From: Nereocystis luetkeana
Lineage: Eukaryota > Sar > Phaeophyceae > Laminariales > Laminariaceae
Length of the DNA: 64,000 bases
Assembly: GCA_031213475.1 (NCBI GenBank)
Contig: JARUPZ010000002.1
Location: 17,228,079-17,292,078 of the forward strand
Direction: 5' to 3'
This document shows positions 58,101-64,000 of this stretch, piece after piece (within the stretch, counting starts at the first letter, position 1; each line of letters opens with the position of its first letter). The notes under the pieces were generated by a model. That model searched no databases. It was given only the letters and a program-made list of their open reading frames with translations, and was not told the DNA's origin. The translations under genes and the position numbers were made by a program.

Positions 58101-61100
58101 ACGATGAAAAAAACGCACCCGTGGCTGCTGCAACATGGCAATGCTTAACAATTTCAATGACCTAATCGAATGCTTCCACCCCTTGCTACGAGCACGACCA
58201 GCCTCGCGCGGTATGGGGCGCCCATCAGTGAAATGCACGACATGGCTTACCAACCTCCTCGAGTTTCCGCAAGCTACCAGTATCAACAAGGTTCGCACGG
58301 AGAGACCCTCCCTCACTTCCTTCAAGCTCTCCCCCATACCCATTCTGCCCTTCAAAATTACAACTTGAGCAGGTCTAACTTCGTCCTTAGACGCCATAGG
58401 CAGCAAACAGACACGGTGGTGACTACTATTCATAGGCGCAGAGACGACTTTCGATTACAGGAAGCAGCGCGAGCTACCTCCGATCAACATAATACGGGGT
58501 TCTCGTTCCAAACAGACCAGAACCAATTACCAGTCACGTTGTGCACATCACCAACAGTTGGAAGACCTGTTGTTTGCGCGCATATGTACGACACTCAACT
58601 CGCCTTTTGGCATGCACCATCCGAGCAGCATCTCTGAGCATCTGGGCCCTCCGTTCAAACCGGATGGACTCGCGCGTGCCTCGGCCTGAGAAGCAGGAAC
58701 AAACGGTGACGTGTCAATTTACCAACGCTGGAGGACGGAAAAAAAATATACAAAAACGCAGAAAATGCGGCGATGCAGTAGGGTATTACCTCTAGGAGAT
58801 GCGATCATCTCACCGGGCGGAATCGACAGAATCTGTGCTGCGACACAAAACGGGCCTGTGCTGCACTACAGCCTCTACGCCACACCTTTCTTTTCAACCT
58901 CTCTTCTGATGCGGAAAGGCACGTTGATCCTAAGGGCTGTGGCCAGCTTGTCAGGCGGAGCCGACACCAGGTTCTTGGCGTTCAAAAATCCACCCTGGTA
59001 CAGGGCGCTCGCTTCCGTCCGAGAAATTCCTGGAACCTGTGATAGAGGCGAGGAAACATCGCAAAAGAGATATCATTTCCCTTCCAGTACCTCGTAAGCA
59101 GGCAGAAGCGCAACGCTAAATACAATGGAGACAGGGAGCGACCGTGGAATGGTGGCGGTAACACGGAGTCAAGGACGACGCCGACGTGGAGAGAGTTGAA
59201 ACCTCTTCGAGGTACGTAGATACACACCCGTACCAGATACCAGGTACGAGGATAATTTGCCATATTTTGAAGGCAGGTTCGATGCTTCATATCGGTTTGG
59301 GGTGCGAAAAAAGCGATGGTTGAAAGCGATTGGACAAGGGACAGGGGAAATGGCGAAACCTACCCGAGTAGACACCGAGACAGTGTGGTGACGTAAACGT
59401 TCCAAAATAAGGCATTCTGCCATCCTTAGGGTTCGTGAAACACCAGTCGGTTGCCCTGCGCTCTGATTGTGTTTGTAACGGCTAGTTCGAGCGTCTATTG
59501 ATAGAGCCGTTGACGTTGGCAACACGTGACATTGGCTCGCCCACCTACCTGCATGAGGGGCAGAAGGTGCTTGCTGACGCCCAAGCTAAGCTTCGGGATG
59601 TAACCCTTGACGAGCATGAGGAACATCCCCCAACCAAGCTCCTGTTGCAGAGGAACGCAACGGCATGTCGAATGTCAACGGACACATGCAGGACACAATA
59701 CCGTGCGATATGTTTTGCGCAGAGGTCTGCGTGTTTAGGAAAAAGAGGGAATCGACGATGGGCTACGTGACATCGCAAGGACAGAAACAATTAATGGAAC
59801 TATCAGCGGGGAGTGAATATATAGCCCTAAAGGTCAGCGAGCACGCGAGCACACCGTCAATGCCCCGAGCACTACAACGGAACCTAAAAAAACATCGTAC
59901 TCGTAGGTGGTATAAGCAGAAACGAATGAACTGCTTGCTCGTCAGAGAGCAGCAGGTGGGCAGATAGGCGCGCCATTTGTCGTCATACCCAGCGATATGC
60001 TATTCAGCAAACCAACAGGCACCCAGCGGCTAGCCCGCCGGGACATAGCTTCATCTGGGTGCTCTACCGTTGCATTAATGTGGATCGCAACCTTGAGGAA
60101 GGATGCCACCATGCCCGAAAACGTGGCCGTCGACTGCCGCAGGCTCTGCAGCTCTCCCTTGTTCATGCCGTACACTTTGGCCACCTTGTGCAAGCGATAG
60201 CGTGCACGCGATGGGGGGTGGAGTGAGCACGAGGGGTTGCATGTGCGCACGAATCTCATGCAAGCGGAAAACATCACAAGCAGTCGAGCCCGCACCATTC
60301 AGTACAATACGTGCGGGTCGCACAGCCTTTGAGCTGTACGGACGGGACAAACTCGAGAATAGCATGAATATCTTCGTGGGGGATAAGGCATCCGCAGGCA
60401 TCTTGAAAACCAAAGCGAAGGCGGCCGCTAACGTCCAAGCGAACCCCTTGGCGCAACAAATGCAATGCAGTTGCGCTTTTCGAGAGGCTTGATCCCTTGG
60501 ACTAAGAGAAAAGATCAAGCCTGAAATCGCCGAGATCCCTTGGACGGAGTGAACATAGCAAACATCAAATGGGCGAGGATCGAACTCGCGACCCTTTCTT
60601 TGGTGGTCATAGAGCACTACCCACAGTGCTACTTTACCAGGTCACGTGGCCCTATGTAGCCTACAAAATTTCTACACAAAGCTGTGAAACCAACCAGAGC
60701 ACGGCGCAAACCGGGCTGCGATCCCAGTGTCACAAGTTCTTGAAGACCCAGAGCACCCATACGGTCGCCCCGGTGGTTCAAGTGGTTAACCTCGAATTCT
60801 ACTTGTTTGAGTCCTGGGTTCGAGCCCCAAGTGGGTCGGACTTTGACTTTATTTGCAAAAATAAAAATAAAAAGGATTCAATTGTTGAGAGCGCCTTGCA
60901 GCGTGGGTAGGCACAATTCGATGCGAGTCGACGAGGGAAGAAAATACTGAAATCTTCTCGCGATAATAATGAAGGCACGTACCGTAGCGGAAAGGGGGGA
61001 GAAGAGCCTGCTATGTGACCCCGGATCTGAGTTACGAGTGGGAAGGAGAGAGAGAAGAAGATGTGCGAAGATAATGAATGGGATGAGAAAAAAAAAAAAA

Positions 61101-63845
61101 TGATCGGTGGCGCGTGTGCTTCCTTCATGGTGTGAGCGACGTATCACCTGGCCGAGGTTACAGCCGTCGGAGACGTCCTTGAGCGCCATCGCCGCAACGA
61201 GGCGTACGGCTTTCCGAGCCGCGCCACCGGCAGACGATTTTTCTTCTCGCCTTCTGTTCGCGGGGAGCAAGAAACAAAAAGTGGGGGCAAAACAACTTAT
61301 CAGTTTTCCTGTCGACACAACTCTATGCGAAAGTGATCTCGGTCATCTGTGCCGAAAACCTGCTGTGTGAAAGGGATACAGCTGTAAGCCCCGACATAAT
61401 ATACGCGGGTTCGGGCAGAAGCGGACCGTCAAAACCCGGCAAATAATTGAGGATCGTAACGCGACATGGCGCACGTGCTACGGTGTGTACACCCCACCCC
61501 CTCCCGCAGCAACCTCTACCCTTCCAAGGACATCCTATGAATCCACCCCCTACCCCGATCGCAACACGTCCAACCGAAGTGCACCCAAGCCACGATATAA
61601 CCCCCCCCCCCCCCCAGAATAAAACGCAACTTTCTCAGACCTGGGGGCCGTGTCTCCCGTCAAAGCCTCGCCTCGTCCACGCCGTTTCAGCGCCGCCTCA
61701 CACACCGCTGCCGGCGACACCAGCGGCTCGTCCTTCACCTTTCCGCTTGGCCCTCTCGATGCCCAAAGGTGCAGGTGGTTCTCGGTAATGCCTATCTTGC
61801 GGAAGTCCTCGACCAGATCGGCTCCCGGGCCCGCAGGCATTTCTTCCGCGGCAGCGCGTGCTTTGGAGTGCATCTTTAGATATAGGGTGGTTGGGAGCGA
61901 TTTGAGGAATGTCGGATGCAAACGGTGTTGGCAAGCCCAGCTGGATGATACCGTAAACTGCGCGGGGGGAGCATTGCTGTCACTGACCTATCAACTAACC
62001 TCTGAACCTGCACCCATACGTTTGGGGATAAGCTACTGGGAACCATTGTGGGATATAATCCGCGGTAGCCAAAGAGGTAAGGGGGGGGTTGTACTCATGT
62101 CATGCATGGCCGTGGTAGTCGTGTGACCATAGACCCTCGTACCCCTACCATGCCGGGACGGAGTAGCACGTCGGGTTTCCACGGACCAGGCAGATGTTGC
62201 CTGAAGCAAGCGCGGAGCGCCGGGAGCTGTTCGGCGAATCGCATGAAGGTTGAGCTGCATCCTACTAGGAACCGAGTGTGAGGCGGACTTTCTTGAATAT
62301 GGATGATTCCGTCGGATGGGTTGATTTATTTTCTGGTGTGGCCACTCCCAGAGACAGCAATGGGGGTACTACGTAACTACCTCGTGGGGGTCTTACCATG
62401 TGCACACCACGCTAGGGGGGGGGTGATAAAAGAGGGGCTTGGGTTCAGCCCGCGGCATTGAAGCACAGTATGTATTGGGGATAGCAACTATGGAATAAAA
62501 TATGTTGTCCTGCCATAGCCAGCGGCGTGCAAGGTGAGGGGGTTCATATGCCTTGTGATTTGCTGCGCGCTTCTGTGCAGGTTTCCATCAGTCTGTAAGC
62601 AGAAAAATGGTAGAGGCGTGCACTTTTGATAGAGGTAATCCTTCGCGTGTCCTGCGCAACACTCAGAGTGCGGGACGGGGGCGTGGCAGTTGGACGGGGC
62701 GTAATGCGACACAGCACTACCCACACCATGCTACAGTCGCACTATATACTGATCCCTGAGCACATGGCCAGGAGCGAAGGAAATCGTCACACAGGCTTAA
62801 ACCGCAATAAAAACATCGAACGTTACACGTGCACCTCTTTTCACCTTCCCAGCGCCCAACAAGGCCCGTCTGCGCGCTGCCTCCCGACGGGGGGTGCGTA
62901 TACTGAAACCTCCAACTCTCTGCCCACACCAGAACTCACCGCGCACAAGCGTTCCCAGTTCGGTTTAAGCCCCGGCGGTGGGCAGAGAGGGGTGAGCAAG
63001 TACGCCAGGTAGAGGGGGTTGCGGAGATTTATTCCATTCTTGGCCTCTGAGAAGTAGGCGTTTCATCGGAGGGGGCGGGGGAGAGGGGTCACGGTCAGTA
63101 CTCGAGCGCAAGAAGGAACCTCGACTGCAAGAATTGGCCGGTTTCAGAGTATTATGAAGCATTTGGCGAGGAAAACAAGCTCCATACGAAGCTGACAACG
63201 CAACCTGATCTCCACCGTTAACCGAGAGAGGACTGTGTGGGGTGTTTCTTCCGATGTACGTACCCCCTGTCCCAAGCATCGCTCCATATCCAGCTCAGCG
63301 TCTGCTACACACATTGCAGGTCAAACGGATTTCCACCCACTCACTTCAGCGTACGCCCGTAAAACATTTCTCCTTTCCCGCACCCTTCGCTACACACGAA
63401 CCCGTGTATGTACCTGCGCACCGACGTCTGGCACCCACTCTACCTGACAAATCTCGGTATACCACCAACCCGTCTCCAGGCGACATGGAACTCCGGAAGA
63501 TAGCTAGACCGAGCTTCGTCGGTACCAGCCATCTCTCCGCTTCCCCCGCGCCATGATCGCTTTCGGTGTGGGTGGAAACCCGACCTACTGAAGGGAAGTC
63601 GACTCCAAGTGGGGTCCCTTGTTGGGGCTTTGGGCGTTTGGCCGGGGGTGGGGGATGCGCGGCGACTCTGCGGTTTCCTCGAGCAACTTTAGCTTCCCGC
63701 TCTCTGGTCGTGGGCGGTGCAACGAGCTCGACGCACCCCTCATCGATCAGGAGTTGGATGGATGCCCAGGCGTAGTCGTGGATGACTTCCCGGCCTGCTT
63801 TATCGGGCTGCTGGTAGAAGATCAGCAAGCACGAGAGGAATTCGG
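35378..63845 (-). CDS. POLQ: DNA polymerase theta (helicase C-terminal part, linker and complete polymerase domain), 5' end outside window
   Basis: Minus-strand gene, 24 exons in the window, all joined in phase: 1,811 residues to the stop at 35378-35380. POLQ performs microhomology-mediated (alt-EJ) double-strand-break repair. Exons: 63444-63845, 62940-63046, 61641-61873, 61148-61253, 60092-60184, 59549-59641, 58899-59036, 57465-57662, 56668-56996, 55246-56397, 54533-54929, 53920-54084, 52468-52679, 50151-50271, 49434-49580, 48523-48729, 46838-47143, 46010-46140, 40837-40897, 39947-40096, 38519-38688, 37892-38050, 37198-37381, 35378-35554. Diagnostic motifs: KLGLAIFRSSMSPGDGLVVY (helicase winged helix), KGELQSLRQSTATFSGMVAS (ratchet), TTTGRMVTSNPPLQNL, ADYSQVEMRL (motif A), KIVVYGVLYG (motif B) and SIHDELVYEV (motif C). 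The order helicase-linker-polymerase separates it from bacterial PolA, POLN and HELQ. The helicase ATPase motifs lie beyond position 64000. Confidence 0.95.
35731..36042 (+). mobile_element. Family B GATC-rich MITE
   Basis: It starts CACACCTCAGACAGATCATA and contains a short CAGATCATA tandem, then CCCACCTGCCGTTGTGAGAG. It ends in ATTTAACCGAGGTGTG, the inverted repeat of the start. It lies upstream of the POLQ last exon, in the 1.6 kb final intron. Confidence 0.75.
36755..36835 (+). repeat. 37-base tandem duplication
   Basis: GAACTACACCCACGCTTTTG with GGGACAAACC occurs twice. In the last POLQ intron. Confidence 0.85.
40146..40262 (+). repeat. Family A element, short copy
   Basis: G-tract, TGTACTCCTGTCATGCACGG, then body to TTCACCGACTTGGCAGACGC; about 110 bases. 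Confidence 0.7.
40456..40540 (+). repeat. Family A element, very short copy
   Basis: GGTGTACTCGATAGGAGAGA, then the core GCATGGCCGTAGTCGTATGA and about 15 more bases. It has the same duplicated TACTCGATAGGAGAGATG start as the copy at 3830. Confidence 0.7.
41335..41775 (+). repeat. Family F dispersed repeat
   Basis: Contains TAGAGCTTGCCGGCGGCGTC, TTTGCCATTCGAGACGGATG and CCACATGACACCGGCCATGG, matching the inverse of 14165-14815. It lies in the 5.1 kb POLQ intron. Confidence 0.7.
42435..42505 (+). repeat. AAAT microsatellite
   Basis: Two AAAT runs separated by 22 bases. Confidence 0.85.
42762..43300 (+). repeat. Family A element, near full length
   Basis: G12 tract, core and full body with an A13 tract near 43200, ending with ACCGACGCCAACCCAGCC. 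Relative to the 28999 copy it carries a nine-base insertion flanked by TAC at about 43086-43097. Confidence 0.8.
44203..45013. mobile_element. Family D: Harbinger-like non-autonomous DNA transposon
   Basis: Perfect terminal inverted repeats of at least 24 bases begin GGGCCGGTCTTATCGAGGGC on the left and are mirrored exactly at 44990-45013. The flanks carry a three-base target duplication TTA (44200-44202 and 45014-45016). A TWA duplication and GG-starting repeats are typical of PIF/Harbinger. The 811-base interior has no recognisable transposase and contains a perfect 20-base hairpin at 44830-44873. Confidence 0.85.
44830..44873. repeat. Perfect hairpin inside the Harbinger-like element
   Basis: Arms 44830-44849 and 44854-44873 are exact inverse complements (ATTTCGTTTTTTTTAAGTCC) with a four-base loop TCTG. 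Confidence 0.9.
45519..45592 (+). repeat. Family A element, very short copy
   Basis: GGGGGGTTGTACTCATGTCA then GCATGACCGTAGCCGTCTGA and the body to CCCTCGCATCCCACTAA. Confidence 0.65.
46525..46782 (+). repeat. Family G minisatellite, second locus
   Basis: Three and a half units near 69 bases, containing AAAAAGGTACAAGTACCTCT and ATCGTAGCATGCGTCCATA. They share the GGTAC..GTACCCC..CGTAGCATG skeleton with 20108-20575. Confidence 0.8.
46838..54929 (-). CDS. POLQ: POLQ exons: exonuclease-like domain and thumb/N-terminal polymerase region
   Basis: Seven exons: 54533-54929, 53920-54084, 52468-52679, 50151-50271, 49434-49580, 48523-48729 and 46838-47143. GIAVSFDGKTAQYLALPP and VCLDMKGALVCLRSLGLNVR are the exonuclease-fold strands; the usual DxE catalytic residues are absent, as in other POLQ proteins. 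Exon 54533-54929 also contains a roughly 100-residue low-complexity insertion. HRDLDLRLHDLESVAGQLAG and PKRIHDILYSTLGV are the thumb region. 46838-47143 ends with the template-primer motif TTTGRMVTSNPPLQNL. Confidence 0.9.
49068..49320 (+). mobile_element. Family B GATC-rich MITE
   Basis: It starts ATACCTCGGACAGACGGATC, then CTAACCTGCCGTTTCGAGAT and CCCTGGAAACATG, matching the 5652 copy most closely. It lies in the POLQ intron between exons 49434-49580 and 48523-48729. Confidence 0.7.
50812..51255 (+). repeat. Direct repeats of about 80 bases, 360 bases apart
   Basis: GTAGTATTCTGGCTCTCTAC and GGATGAGGCCTCCT blocks occur at 50812-50895 and 51173-51252. In a POLQ intron. Confidence 0.85.
51769..51840 (+). 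tRNA. tRNA-Glu (CTC)
   Basis: This 72-nt cloverleaf has acceptor arms TCCCTCG/CGAGGGA, D arm GTCC..GGAT, an anticodon stem TATGA/TCATG enclosing the loop CTCTCAC (anticodon CTC), and a perfect T arm CCGGG-TTCAATT-CCCGG with B box GGTTCAATTCC. There is no intron. A run of eight T at 51845-51852 is a canonical RNA polymerase III terminator. The gene sits antisense in the POLQ intron between exons 52468-52679 and 50151-50271. Confidence 0.93.
51845..51852 (+). terminator. Pol III T-run terminator of tRNA-Glu
   Basis: Eight consecutive T residues start five bases after the tRNA discriminator base. Confidence 0.8.
51955..52350. mobile_element. Family C MITE, second copy
   Basis: Same organisation as the copy at 8730: GGTCAAAAACGCCGGTAGAC at the left and GAGGAGACTACCGGTGTCTT at the right, with the shared middle CAGTTCTGACAAAACAAT and TTTTTGACCCTCCAGAGA. 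It lies in a POLQ intron about 115 bases after the tRNA-Glu gene. Confidence 0.8.
52755..52816 (+). repeat. Family A element, minimal copy
   Basis: GGGGGGTGTATGTATTATCA followed by the core, ending after GTCGTATAAC and a new G15 tract. Confidence 0.65.
55246..57662 (-). CDS. POLQ: POLQ exons: disordered central linker
   Basis: Three exons: 57465-57662, 56668-56996 and 55246-56397. Exon 56668-56996 is acidic and Ser/Gly-rich (EAEGDELDRVMAAF, EDSDSDENDDVEPE). The large exon has low complexity, with a short conserved-looking patch KRKISEASPAARAAKILMTP. Central linkers of POLQ vary strongly in length between lineages; here it is short (about 560 residues), without clear RAD51-binding motifs. The first exon's start could alternatively be a few codons downstream (ccag|TTT). 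Confidence 0.8.
58899..61873 (-). CDS. POLQ: POLQ exons: ratchet and helix-hairpin-helix region
   Basis: Five exons lie here. 61641-61873 contains EDFRKIGITENHLHLWASR; its donor gtctga is the least certain. 61148-61253 contains AVRLVAAMALKDVSDGCNL; 60092-60184 has KVYGMNKGELQSLRQS; 59549-59641 has ELGWGMFLMLVKGYIPKLSL; and 58899-59036 has GISRTEASALYQGGFLNAKN, the helix-hairpin-helix-like end of the helicase module. The middle exons are exact multiples of codons. Confidence 0.9.
60555..60845. repeat. Two opposed tRNA-like segments in a POLQ intron
   Basis: At 60568-60650 (minus) there is GCGAGTTCGATCCTCGC, a paired T arm with B box. At 60768-60840 (plus) there is an A-box TGGTTCAAGTGG and B box GGGTTCGAGCCC, followed by an A-rich stretch. 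Acceptor arms do not pair. These are probably tRNA-derived SINE remnants. Confidence 0.45.
62080..62420 (+). repeat. Family A element, about 330 bases
   Basis: G7 tract, TTGTACTCATGTCATGCATG, then a diverged body through GACAGCAATGGGGGTACTAC to CACACCACGC, where a new G tract follows. Confidence 0.75.
62940..63845 (-). CDS. POLQ: POLQ exons: helicase winged-helix region
   Basis: There are two exons (63444-63845 and 62940-63046). The first carries YAWASIQLLIDEGCVELV, a low-complexity insertion, then WLVPTKLGLAIFRSSMSPGD, the signature after the helicase core in theta-type helicases. The second gives LAYLLTPLCPPPG, the conserved LTP block. The Ala/Pro/Lys-rich insertion (about 63560-63690) is longer than usual for the family. 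Confidence 0.9.
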
Positions 63846-64000
63846 CTGGCATGGGGAAAACGGCAGCAGCAAAGTACGAGACCACAAATCGCAGGGGTAG
63901 GGTGAAGTGCGCCGATAAGGATGGTGCACTGTGGAAGGGCGAGACAACCTTATCACGTCCTCATGCCCTGAAGTTCCGCGACGGCTCTCGCCTGCTGCAT

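Noticed and set aside
60768-60840. Possible functional tRNA gene
   Set aside because: Box A and B are present but acceptor arms do not pair and no standard anticodon stem-loop forms.

Overview
The window is eukaryotic nuclear DNA. Coding sequence is thin: short exons separated by introns of 0.05-6 kb, with very many dispersed repeats, homopolymer-G/C tracts and microsatellites. There are no operons and no ribosome binding sites. The intron-rich, repeat-rich layout, the moderately high GC and the exon sequences fit a stramenopile, most likely a brown alga. That placement is an inference; no rRNA or organelle marker is present to prove it.

I reconstructed three protein genes exon by exon from splice sites, reading-frame phase and conserved motifs. 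(1) Minus strand, 12335 down to at least 2388: a histidine-phosphatase / phosphoglycerate-mutase-like protein with an N-terminal membrane segment. Six exons are in phase; the last part of the gene was not found. (2) Plus strand, 13071-25665: an F-box-like / leucine-rich-repeat protein, six exons, 536 residues, ending in a Gly/Arg-rich tail. (3) Minus strand, from beyond the right edge down to the stop at 35378: DNA polymerase theta (POLQ). There are 24 exons and 1,811 residues in the window, all in phase, running from the C-terminal part of the helicase module through the linker and exonuclease-like domain to the complete family-A polymerase domain.

Genes 1 and 2 are divergent and share about 0.7 kb of upstream DNA. 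Genes 2 and 3 are convergent, separated by a 9.7 kb repeat-filled intergenic region. A tRNA-Glu(CTC) gene lies antisense inside a POLQ intron.

The rest is mobile or repetitive DNA. The main families are: (A) about 17 copies of an element abutting a G-tract, anchored at the G-tract end and truncated to different lengths at the other; (B) a GATC-rich inverted-repeat MITE; (C) a roughly 0.4-0.5 kb MITE with long inverted repeats; (D) an 811-bp Harbinger-like element with TTA target duplication; (E) a roughly 120-bp MITE; (F) a repeat of about 0.5-0.65 kb at 14, 31 and 41 kb; (G) a minisatellite family at two loci; and (H) a very small palindrome, TACCAGGTACCTGGTA, that in one place looks freshly inserted into a family A copy. 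Family A and the mini-palindrome are the best candidates for undescribed elements.
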